Below, one piece after another: positions 31,763 through 42,500 of a stretch of DNA of 64,000 nucleotides. The first letter of the stretch is position 1, and every line of letters starts with the position of its first letter. Both the position numbers and the translations under genes were made by a program. Where the stretch lies: NCBI RefSeq assembly GCF_041435355.1, contig NZ_CP108442.1, positions 62,001 to 126,000 of the forward strand, given 5' to 3'. The notes under the pieces are model-generated. The model did not search any database, was not told where the DNA came from, and saw only the letters and a program-made list of their open reading frames with translations. The stretch comes from Streptomyces sp. NBC_01276 (GTDB taxonomy: Bacteria > Actinomycetota > Actinomycetes > Streptomycetales > Streptomycetaceae).

Positions 31763-32602
31763 TCAGCGGAAGTCGTCCGCGTGTTCCTCGGTCCACGAAC
31801 GGAACGTCCGCGCCGGCTTCCCCAGCACACGTTCCACGGTGTCGGTCACCCGCTCGGGCGACTCCACGAACGACCCCCACGCCCGCAGTCTGGCGTCGAC
31901 GAACGCGGCGTTCCCCCAGGCCGCCGTCAGCTGCCTCCGCGCCACCTCCACCGGCAGGTCCTCCCACCGCACCTGGCGGCCGACGGCCTCGCCGATGATC
32001 CTGACCTGCTCGGCATGGGTGATCGACTCGGGGCCGGTGATCACGTACCTGGCCCCGTCGTGCCCGGGCGAGGTGAGCACGCGTACGGCCACGTCCGCGA
32101 TGTCGCGCTCGTGGATCAACGATCTGGAGGCCTGCCCGTACGGCCAGCGGACGACCCCCTGCCTGACCTGGTCGGCCCAGCCGAGCGTGTTCGTGGCGAA
32201 GTCGATGGCCCGCAGGAACGTCCAGCTCAGCCCGGATTTCCTGATCAGCCGCTCGATCTCCTGGTGGTAGGAGGTGGCCGGCTCGCCGTCCGCGAGATCG
32301 GCCACATCGGTCGACAGGTACACGACCCGCTCGGCGTGGCGGGCGATCACCTCCACCACGCGCGGGTCCACCGCGATCCCGGGCCACATCAGGTAGACGC
32401 TCTCCACGTCGCGCAGCGCCGCCTCCAGCGTCCCGGGGGACGAGAGGTCCCCGCGCACGACCTCCACCCCTTCGGGGAGCGCCGCCCCGGCCGGGTCGCG
32501 CACCAACGCGCGTACCCGGCGCCCTGCCTCGTCCAGCGAGGAGACGATGTGCCTGCCTATGGTGCCGGTCGCGCCGGTCACGAGAATCCTGGTCACTGTC
32601 AC
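31763..32602 (-). CDS. NAD(P)H-binding protein, NmrA/SDR-a type
   Basis: A 279-residue atypical SDR. ILVTGATGTIGRHIVSSLDE supplies the GxxGxxG cofactor loop, VVRGDLSSPGTLEAALRDVE matches the DxxxxxxL region, and VVYLSTDVADLADGEP with SGLSWTFLRAIDFATNTLGW is typical of the NmrA/NAD(P)-binding group. There is no evident catalytic Tyr-Lys pair. It ends in an ERVLGKPARTFRSWTEEHAD tail like that of the NmrA-type gene at 16302, so the two are distant paralogues. The start is probably the GTG at 32602 directly before the first strand; a frame to 32671 adds 23 residues of doubtful value. A role in the neighbouring polyketide pathway is possible but unproved. Confidence 0.8.
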   Translation of the reverse strand: MTVTRILVTGATGTIGRHIVSSLDEAGRRVRALVRDPAGAALPEGVEVVRGDLSSPGTLEAALRDVESVYLMWPGIAVDPRVVEVIARHAERVVYLSTDVADLADGEPATSYHQEIERLIRKSGLSWTFLRAIDFATNTLGWADQVRQGVVRWPYGQASRSLIHERDIADVAVRVLTSPGHDGARYVITGPESITHAEQVRIIGEAVGRQVRWEDLPVEVARRQLTAAWGNAAFVDARLRAWGSFVESPERVTDTVERVLGKPARTFRSWTEEHADDFR

Positions 32603-32728
32603 GCCAACCACGACCACCCCCTCGGTATGCCCGGCCGCCGGCGCTGACCGGTAACGGCCGCGGCCGGGCATCCTGCACGTCTCGGAACGCTCCGTTCCCG
32701 CCCGGCGCCGGCGCTCGGGCGGAGGGGG

Positions 32729-33514
32729 TCAGGGAGTGACGGACGTGCGGAGGTGGTCCGCCATGGTGCGGACCACCTCGGCCTGGTCGCGTACCAGGTA
32801 GAAGTGCCCCCGGGAGAAGACCCGCAGGGTGAACGGGCCTTCGGTGTGCGCGGCCCAGGCCGCCGCCTCCGCCGGGGTCACCTTCGGGTCCTCGCTGCCG
32901 ATCATGGCGACCAGGGGGCAGTTCAACGGCTCCCCCGGCGCGGGGGCGTAGGTTTCAGCGGCCCGGTAGTCGGCGCGGATGGCCGGGAGGATCATCCGGA
33001 GCACCTCCTCGTCCCCGAGCAGCTGTGTGTCGGTGCCGCTGAGGATCTTGACCTCATCGATCAGGCCCCGGTCGTCGAGCAGGTGCACGGTCTCGTGCCG
33101 GAGTGCCGAGGGAGCCCGGCGCCCGGAGGCGAAGAGCGCCGCCGCGACGACGCCCTTCTCGCGCTCGAAACGGCTCGCCACCTCGTAGGCCACCGAGGCG
33201 CCCATGCTGTGGCCGAAGAACGCCAACGGCCGGTCGGCCCAGGGCAGCAGTGCGGTGAACACCCGGTCGGCGAGTTCCGGGACGTTGTCGATGAGGGGCT
33301 CGGCCCGACGGTCCTGGCGGCCGGGGTACTGGACGCACAGGACGTCGGCGAAGTCCGGCATGTTCCGGGCCAGGGGGAGGTAGAAGCTCGCGGAGCCGCC
33401 GGCGTGCGGCAGGCAGACCAGCCGGACCCCGGCGTCCGGCCTCGGCTGGAACCGGCGTATCCACAGGCTGTTGTCGGTCGGGGTGGAGGTGGAGGTGCGG
33501 GCGGGGGTGCTCAT
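32729..33514 (-). CDS. Type II thioesterase of the polyketide cluster
   Basis: A 261-residue alpha/beta hydrolase that removes aberrant acyl groups from carrier proteins. The nucleophile is Ser103 in GHSMG, with Asp209 in GSEDPKVTP and His237 in SRGHFYLV completing the triad. The start WIRRFQPRPDAGVRLVCLPH, then AGGSASFY, is the family signature. The substrates are probably stalled malonyl- or acetyl-ACP on the three synthases encoded upstream; this is family knowledge. The gene begins 47 bases after the last PKS gene on the same strand and is likely co-transcribed. The ATG at 33514 precedes STPARTSTSTPTDN, a short disordered leader. Confidence 0.93.
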   Translation of the reverse strand: MSTPARTSTSTPTDNSLWIRRFQPRPDAGVRLVCLPHAGGSASFYLPLARNMPDFADVLCVQYPGRQDRRAEPLIDNVPELADRVFTALLPWADRPLAFFGHSMGASVAYEVASRFEREKGVVAAALFASGRRAPSALRHETVHLLDDRGLIDEVKILSGTDTQLLGDEEVLRMILPAIRADYRAAETYAPAPGEPLNCPLVAMIGSEDPKVTPAEAAAWAAHTEGPFTLRVFSRGHFYLVRDQAEVVRTMADHLRTSVTP

Positions 33515-33561
33515 GGTGTGGCGTGATTCCCTTCGGGTGGGCGGGTGCGGGCGGTGGAGGG

Positions 33562-36500
33562 TCAGGACAGCTTGAGGACCCATTCGTCGACCGCGGTCGC
33601 CGTGGACGGTGCGTGCCGTTCCATCAGCGTGTAGTGGTCGCCGGGTACTTCGGTGACCTGCTGGGCGTGTCCGGGCGCGGGCGGCCGGTCGTCGGTCCCT
33701 TCCTCGCCGTCCGCCACGCGGTCCTCGGCGCGGACGACCAGCGTGGGCGCCTTCGCCACCGGGGCGTCCCAGTCCTCGAAGAGGGCGAGGTAGCCGCCCA
33801 TCGCGGTGAGCTGGGTACCGGGTGCGGAGATGAAGTCGAAGCGCTCCGACTGTTCCCGTACCACCGCCGACTGGAAACGGTCGGCCATGCCCTGGTCGCG
33901 GGTGAAGCTGTCCAGCATCACGATGCCTTCGACGGGCCGGCCCAGCTCCTCCAGCCGGCAGGCCACGGCGTGCGCGACCCAGCCCCCCGAGGAGTAGCCG
34001 ACGAGCACCACGGGCTCCTCGCCCGCGCAGTCGGCGACGGCCCGGACGTGCACCTCGACGAGGGCGGCTACGTCCCGCGGCAGCGCCTCCCCCGGGCCGA
34101 AGCCCGGCTCGGGCAGGGCCCAGACGGTGCGCCGACCGCCGAACGCGGCCGCGAAGCGGGCGTACTGGTGGACCCCGGAGGGGGCCATGTACGGGCCGAA
34201 GCAGATCAGCTGCGGCCCTTCGTCCCCGTGTGCCAGCCGGACCGGGACCGGACCGTGGTCGGCGGCCGACTCGGCGTCGAAGACCGGTCGCAGCCGGGCC
34301 GCGGCGGTGAGCATCCCGATGCCCTCGGAGAGCCTGCCCAGTTCACCGGCCCGGCGGTAGAGGCCGACGAGCAGGTCGTCCTGCTCGTCGCGCGCGGCCG
34401 GTCCGGCTCCGCGGGACCCGCCGGAGGCCTCCGCCAGGAGGGCCAGGAGCCGGGTGGTCACCGCCGCGGGGGTGGGGTGGTCGAAGACCAGGGTGCTGGG
34501 CAGTTTGAGGCCCGTGGCCCGGCCGAGCCGCTTCGCGAGGCGGACGGCGGTCAGCGAGTCGAAACCGAGTTCCAGGAAGACGTGCCGTTCCCGTACGGCG
34601 TCGGCGGACGGGTGGCCGAGTACGGCCGCGGCCTCGGAGCGTACGAATTCCAGCGCGGCCGCGTCGCGTTCGGTGGCGGGCAGGCCCGTCAGCCGGCGTA
34701 CGAGGAGGGGTTCGCCGTCGGACCCCGCGTCCGCGCCGGTCTCCTCGGCGGCCAGCAGGCGGGCCACCTCGGGCAGGCCGCCGAGCAGCGGGCTCGGCCG
34801 GGCGGCGGTGAACCCGGGCAGGAAGCGCTTCCAGTCCACGTCGGCGACGATCACCGAGGTGTCCCCGTGTTCGACCGCGCGGCGCAGGGCCAGTACGGCG
34901 AGTGCGGGGTCCATCGGGTCCAGGCCGCGCAGCCTCAGCCGTTCCTCGGCGGCCCGGTCGACCATGCCGCCGCCGCCCCAGGCGCCCCAGGCGATGGAGG
35001 TGGCGGTCAGGCCGCGCGCCCGCCGGTGTTCGGCGAGGGCGTCGAGGGAGGCGTTCGCCGCCGCGTAGGCGGACTGGGCGCCGCTTCCCCAGGCGGCGGC
35101 GCCTGAGGAGAACAGGACGAAGGCGTCCAGTTCGCGGTCGCCCAGCAGCGCGTCGAGGTGGGCCGCGCCGGCGGCCTTGGCACCCAGCACGTCGGCGGCC
35201 TCGGCCACGGTGGTGTCGGCGAGCAGGGCGGGCGTGCCGATGCCGGCGGCGTGGACCACGGCGCTGAGCGGCGGCAGGTCGGCGAGCGAGTCCAGGAGGG
35301 CGGACACCGCCGTCCGGTCGGCCATGTCGCAGGCGGCGAGCGTCACGCGGGCGCCCAGTGCCTCCAGTTCGGCGCGCAGCTCGTCGGCGCCGTCGGCCGC
35401 GGGGCCGCGACGGCTGGTCAGCACCAGGTGCTCGGCGCCGGCGGTCGCCAGCCAGTGGGCGACGCGGCTCCCGATGAAGCCGGTGCCGCCGGTGACCAGT
35501 ACGGTGCCGCGCGGCTGCCAGCCGGGCCCGGCGGGGGTGTCGGTGCCGGTGGCGCGGAGCATCCGGCGGGCGTGGGCGCCGTCGGCGCGGACGGCGATCT
35601 GGTCCTCTCCGGTGGCTCCGCCGAGGGCGGCGGCCAGCCGGCGTCCGGTGCCCGTGTCCGTGGCCCGTACGTCGGCGGGCAGGTCCACGAGGCCGCCCCA
35701 GCGTCCGGGGTGTTCCAGGGCCACGACCCGGCCCAGCGCCGCCACCGTCGCCTGGGGTACGGCGCGGAGGGGGTCGGCGGGCCCGGTGGACACGGCGCCC
35801 CGGGTCACGCACCACAGGGGCGCGTCGACGTCGGCGTCGCCGAGCGCCTGTACGAGGAGCAGGGTGGTGGCGAGGCCTAGCGGGACGGCCGGGTGGCCGG
35901 GGTGGGCCTGGTCCGCGAGGGCGAGCAGGGACAGGACCCCTCGTGCGCCGGCGCCCGCTTCCCGCAGCGTGTCGGCGAGGGTGTGGCGGTCCTCGTCGCC
36001 GGTGACGGCCAGCCGGACGGTGTCGGCGCCGTGTGCGGCGAGGGAGTCGAGCGCCAGCTGCACGGCGGGGTCTTCGAGCCGGTCCCGGGGGACGAGCGCG
36101 AGCCAGCGTCCGGTGAGGGCGGGCGGGGCCGTGTCGGGGACCGGCTTCCAGCCGATCCGGTAGCGCCAGGCCCGGGTCGCGGCCTCGTCGCGGCGGCCGC
36201 GGTGCCAGGCGCGCAGTGCCGGGAGCGCGGTGGCGAGGGTGGTGTCCTCGTCGAAGCGCAGCTCCTCGGCGAGGGAGGTCAGATCCTCGCGTTCCACGGC
36301 CGCCCAGAACTCGGCGTCCGCGGCGGACTGCGGCGCCGGTGCCGTCTGTGCCGCGGTGTCGGGCGCGTCGAGCCAGTACCGCTGTCGCTGGAAGGGGTAG
36401 GTGGGCAGTTCGGCCGGGGTGCCCGCGGGGGCGCCGAACACCGCGGTCCAGTCGACCGGGACGCCGTGCGCGTGCGCCTCGCCCAGGGAGGCGAGGAAGC

Positions 36501-39500
36501 GCCGGGCGCCGCCCGCGGAGCGGGTCAGGGTCGGCACGACGGCTTCGGCGGGGCCGTCGGTACGGGCGTCGTCGAGGGTGTCCTGGAGTCCGTACACCAG
36601 CACCGGGTGCGGGCTGATCTCGATGAAGACGCGGTGTCCGTCCGCGCGCAGACGCCGGACCGCCTGCTCGAAGCGTACGGTCCGGCGCAGGTTGCCGTAC
36701 CAGTACGCGGCATCGGGAGCGGTGTCCAGCATGTCGCCCGTCACGGTCGAGCAGAACGGGATCTCCGGGGTGCTCGGGACGAGCGGGGCGAGTTCCGCGG
36801 CCAGGTCGTCCCGCACCTCCTCGACCTGGGCGCAGTGCGAGGCCAGGTCCACCCTGACGCGCTTGGCCTGTATCCCGTCGGCCGCGCAGGCGTCGACGAG
36901 TTCGGCCAGCGCGTCCGGGTCGCCGGCGACGACCACGGTGCGCGGTCCGTTGACGGCGGCCACGGCGAGGCGGTCCTCCCAGGGGGCGAGGCGGCCGGTG
37001 ACCTCGGCCTCGGAGCGCGGGACCGAGACCATGCCGCCGCGTCCGGCCAGCCGGGCGAGCAGGGCGCTGCGGCGGGCCACGAGCCGGGCGCCGTCCTCCA
37101 GGGTCAGTGCGCCGGCGACGACGGCGGCCGCTATCTCGCCCTGCGAGTGGCCGACGACGGCGGCCGGGCGGACCCCGCACGCACTCCACAGTTCGGCGAG
37201 GGCCACCATGACCGCCCACAGCACCGGCTGGATCACCTCGGGGCCGTCCAGCGCGGGGGCTCCGTCGGCGCCCCGCAGGACGTCGTCGAGCGACCAGTCC
37301 ACGTACGGTGCGAGCGCTTCGCCGCAGGCGGTGATCCGGTCGCGGAAGACGGGAGAGGTGTCGAGGAGCTCGATGGCCATGCCCGCCCACTGGGATCCCT
37401 GGCCGGGGAAGACGAACACCGGCTGGGCGGGGGATCCGGCGGAGCCGCGGACCGCGAACTCGTGGGAGCCGCCGGAGGCGATCGACTCCAGGGCCGCGAC
37501 CAGTTCGTCGCGGTCCTCGCCGACCGCGACGGCGCGTTCGTCGAGGAGGGTGCGGGTGGTGGCGAGGGCGTATCCGATGTCGCGCGGCCGGGTGCCGTCC
37601 TCGCGCAGCAGCGCGGCGAGGCGTCCGGCCTGCTGTTCCAGTGCCGCTCCCGTGCGGGCGGACAGCGTCAGGGGTACGGCCGCCGCTCCGGCCGGGGGCC
37701 GGGGAACCGTCCGCGGCGCCTCGGGTGCTTCCGGTGCTTCCGGTGCTTCCGGTGCTTCCTCGATGATGACGTGGGCGTTGGTCCCGCTCATCCCGAAGGA
37801 GGAGACCGCGGCCCGCCGGGGGCGGCGCTCGGCGGGGTCCCAGGCGACGGGCTCGGTCAGCAGCCGGACGGCGCCGGCGCTCCAGTCGACGTGCGGGGTC
37901 GGCTCCTCGGCGTGCAGGGTCCTGGGGAGCGTTCCGTGCCGCAGGGCCTGCACCATCTTGATGATGCCGCCCGCTCCGGCGGCGGCCTGGGTGTGTCCGA
38001 TGTTGGACTTGAGGGAGCCCAGCCACAGCGGCCGGTCCGCGGGGCGGTCCCGGCCGTACGTGGCGAGCAGCGCCGAGGCTTCGATGGGGTCTCCGAGCCG
38101 GGTGCCCGTGCCGTGCCCCTCGACGGCGTCGACGTCGGCGGTGGACAGTCCGGCGTTGGCGAGGGCCTGGCGGATGACGAGTTGCTGGGCGCGGCCGCTG
38201 GGGGCGGTGAGGCCGTTGGAGGCTCCGTCCTGATTGATCGCCGAACCCCGGACGACGGCCAGGACGCGGTGTCCGTTGCGGCGGGCGTCGGACAGCCGCT
38301 CCACCAGCAGCATGCCGACGCCCTCGCCCCAGCCCGTGCCGTCTGCGTCGGCGGAGTACGCCTTGCAGCGGCCGTCGGCGGAGAGGGCGCGCTGGCGGCT
38401 GAACTCGACGAACGCGCCGGAGCTGGACATGACCGTCACCCCGCCCGCCAGGGCGAGTTCGCACTCGCCCTGGCGCAGGGCCTGGGCCGCCATGTGGAGG
38501 GCCACCAGGGAGGACGAGCAGGCCGTGTCGACGGTGACGGCCGGTCCTTCGAGGCCGAGGGTGTAGGCGATCCTCCCGGAGGCGACGCTGGCGGCGTTGC
38601 CGGTGCCCAGGTAGCCCTCGACGTCTTCGGGGACGGCGAGGCCGCGCCGGACGTAGTCCTGGTACCCGGAGCCGACGAACACTCCGGTGCGGCTGCCGCG
38701 CACGCTCGCCGGATCGATGCCGGCCCGCTCGAAGGCCTCCCAGGACGTCTCCAGGAGCAGTCGCTGCTGGGGGTCCATGGCGGTCGCCTCGCGCGGCGAG
38801 ATGCCGAAGAAGGCGGCGTCGAAGTCGGCGAGGTCGTAGAGGAAGCCGCCGGCGCGGGCGTAGGTGGTGCCCGGGTGGTCGGGGTCCGGGTGGTAGAGGG
38901 TGTCCAGGTCCCAGCCGCGGTCGTCGGGGAAGACCGACATGGCGTCCGTGCCCTCGTCCACCAGCCGCCACAGCTCTTCGGGCGAGCGGACCCCGCCCGG
39001 GTAGCGGCAGCTCATGGCGACGATGGCGATCGGCTCGTCGTCGGCGCGCACGGGGACGGCGGCGCTCCCGGGGGCGTCGGCGGTACCCAGGAGTTCGACG
39101 AGGAGCGCGCCGGCGAGGTCGAGCGCCGACGGGTAGTCGAACACCATGGTGGTGGGCAGCCGCAGTCCGGTGGCCTTGACGAGGCGGTTGCGCAGCTCGA
39201 CGGCGGTCAGCGAGTCGAAGCCGAGGTCGCGGAAGGCCCGGCCGGGTTCGACGGCCTCGGGGCCCGGGTGTCCGAGCACGGCCGCGGCCTCGGCCCGTAC
39301 GAGTTCCACGAGGGTGCGGTCGCGTTCGGCCGGGTCCACCCGGTCCAGGGCCCGGCGCAGGGCGCCGGCGGTGTCTTCCGCCCCGTCGGGGTGGCCCGCG
39401 CGTACGGAGACGGCCTCGCGGACTTCGGGCAGGTCTGCGAGCAGGGGGCTGGGGCGGCCGACCGTGAAGGTGGGGGCGAAGCGCGCCCAGTCCACGTCGG

Positions 39501-42500
39501 CGACGGTCACGGCGGTCGCGTTCCGGGCGACCGCGCGCTCCAGCACGGTGAGGGCGGATTCGGCCGCCAGGGGGGCGAGGCCGCGCCGGCGCAGGTTCTC
39601 GGCGATCCCGGGGCCGGCGGCCATGCCCGCGTCGGCCCAGGGTCCCCAGGCCAGGGCGGTGGCCGGCAGGCCCCGGGCCCGGCGGGCTGCGGCGAGCGCG
39701 TCCAGGTGGGCGTTGGCGGCGCTGTACGCGGCCTGGCCTCCCGCGCCCCACACTCCGGCGATGGAGGAGAACAGGACGAACGCGTCGAGTTCGGCGGGGC
39801 CGCCGGGCAGTGTGTCGAGGAGCTCGTCGAGGTGGACGGCGGCCGCGGCCTTGGCGGCCAGGACGGCGGCGAAGGCGGCCGGGTCGGTGTCGGCCAGCAG
39901 GGCGGAGGTGTCCACGCCCGCCGTGTGCACCACCGCGGTGAGGGGGCCTGCCGTGCCCGCCGTGTCCGTCAGTTCGGTGAGCAGCCGGGACAGCGCGTCG
40001 CGGTCCGACACGTCGCAGGCGGCCAGGGTCACGCGAGTACCCAGCGACTCCAGTTCGGCGCGCAGTTCCTCGGCGCCGGGGGCCCCGGGGCCGCGTCGGC
40101 TGGTCAGCACCAGGTGTTCGGCGCCGCGGGCGGCGAGCAGCCGGGCGACGTGCCCGCCGAGCGCGCCGGTCCCGCCGGTGATGAGCACGGTTCCGCGGGG
40201 GCGCCACTCCCCGGCCGGCTGGGCGCCGGCCCGGCCGGCGCGGGCGAGCCGGCGGGCGAACACCCCGTCGGCGCGGACGGCGAGCTGGTCTTCCGGGCCG
40301 CCGACGGCGAGGGCGGCCACGATCCGGGCCGGTACGGGTCCTTCGCGGTCCGGGGGCAGGTCGACGAGACCGCCCCACCGGCCGGGGTGCTCCAGCGCGG
40401 CCACCCGGCCGAGTCCCCAGACCTGGGCCTGGCCGGGGGCCGTCACCGGGTGGTCGTCGGGCGAGGTGGACACCGCGCCGCGCGTGGCGCACCACAGCGG
40501 CGCCTCGACGCCCGCGTCGCCCAGCGCCTGGATCAGGGTCAGGGTGGCGGCGACGCCGCCGGCCAGGGCGGACAGGCCTTCGACGGGGCGCTCGTCCAGT
40601 GCGAGCAACGAGACGACGGTGCGCGGCGGCGTGGTGTCCGTGGCTTCGCGCAGGCGTGCGGTGAGCGTCTCCCGGTCCTCCGCGCCGTCGACGGTGAGGG
40701 AGGTGACGGGGCAGCCCTGTGCGGCGAGCACGTCCCGGAGTCCGGCTCCGAGGGCTTCGGCGCCGCTGTCGTGGTCCGGGCCGCCGGCGGGCAGGACCAG
40801 CAGCCAGTGCCCGTCAGGGGTCGCGGCCGCCCGATCGGCCGCGGGGTCGGTGGCCGGACCGGCCGAAAGGTCCGTCAGCCGCTTCCAGGTGACGTCGTAC
40901 TGCCATTCCTCGACCGTGGTACGGCGGCCACCGGCGGCCGGGGCCGCTTCGAGCCAGTAGTGCTCGCGCTGGAAGGCGTACGTGGGCAGGTCTACGTGCC
41001 GGGCGCCCTGTCCGGCGAGGACGGCCGTCCAGTCGACGGGCGTGCCGCGGACGTGGAGGTGGGCGAGGGCGGTGGTGACGGCCTGGCCCTCGGCCCGGTC
41101 GGCACGCAGTACGGGGATGGCGGCTGCTTCGTCGTCGTCGAGGACGGCCTGGGCCATGGCGGTCAGAACACCGCCCGGTCCGATCTCCAGGAAGGTGGCG
41201 ACGCCTTCGCCGGCGAGGGCGGTGACGGCGTCCGCGAAGCGGACGGCCTCACGGACGTGGCGCACCCAGTAGTCGACGGAGCAGAACTCCTCCGCCGATA
41301 CCGGACCGCCGGTGAGGGTGGAGACGACCGGCACGCGCGGGGTTTCGAAGGAGACCGTTTCCAGGGTCGCTCGGAACTCGTCGAGCACCGGGTCCATCAG
41401 CGGGGAGTGGAAGGCGTGGGACACGGAGAGCGCCTTGGACTTGCGGCCGTCGGCCGCGAGACGGTCCACGACCGCCGCGACCGCGTCCTCGGCACCCGAA
41501 ACCACCACGGACGACGGGCCGTTGACGGCGGCGATGCCCGCGCGGCCCTCGAACCCGGACAGCAGGTCCCGTACCTCGGCCTCCGAGGCCTCCACCGCCA
41601 CCATCACCCCGCCGGCCGGGAGGGCCTGCATCAGCCGGCCGCGCGCCGCGACCAGAGCCGCCGCGTCTTCGAGCGAGAGCACACCCGCCACGTGCGCCGC
41701 CGCGAACTCACCCACCGAGTGCCCGGCCAGGAAGTCCGGCCGGACGCCCCAGGACTCCACCAGCCGGAACAGCGCCACCTCGACCGCGAACAGGGCGGGC
41801 TGCGCGTATCCGGTCCGGTCCAGCAGTTCGGGGTCCTCGCCGAACACGACGCTCCTCAGGGGGCGTTCGAGGTGCCGGTCCAGCGCGGAGCAGACCGCGT
41901 CGAAGGCGTCGGCGAACACGGGAAAGGAGGCGTGCAGTTCGCTTCCCATGCCGAGCCGCTGGCTGCCCTGCCCCGAGAAGAGGAACGCGGTTTCGCCGTC
42001 GCGGCCGCCGATCCCCTCGACCACCTGTGCGGCGGAGGTCCCTTCGGCCACGGCCTTCACACCGGCGACGAGTCCGGGCAGGTCCGTTCCGACCACGGCG
42101 GCTCGGTGTTCCAGTGCGGCTCGCGAGGTCGCCAGGGAATGGGCCACGTCGACCGGGCTGACGTCGCCGAGGCCGAGGACGTGCGCCAGCAGCCGCTCCG
42201 CCTGCTCGCGCAGGGCTGCACCGTTGCGTCCGGAGAGGGTCCACGCCACGGGCGTGGGGCCGCCGGGCGGTTCGGTCCGGTCCCGGCCCGAGGGGTCCTC
42301 TTCGGCGTCGGGTGCCGGCGGGGCCTGTTCGATGATGGTGTGGGCGTTGGTCCCGCTCACGCCGAAGGAGGACACGGCGGCCCGGCGCAGGCGGCCGTTC
42401 TCGCCCCATGCGACGGGTTCGGTGAGCAGGCGGACGGTTCCCTCGGACCAGTCCACGTGCGGCGAGGGCTCTTCGGCGTGCAGGGTCTTCGGCAGGACCC

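Noticed and set aside
34343..40495. Long minus-strand frame offset from the PKS frame
   Set aside because: Arg/Pro-rich translation with no motifs; it overlaps intact KS, AT and KR domains in the true frame.
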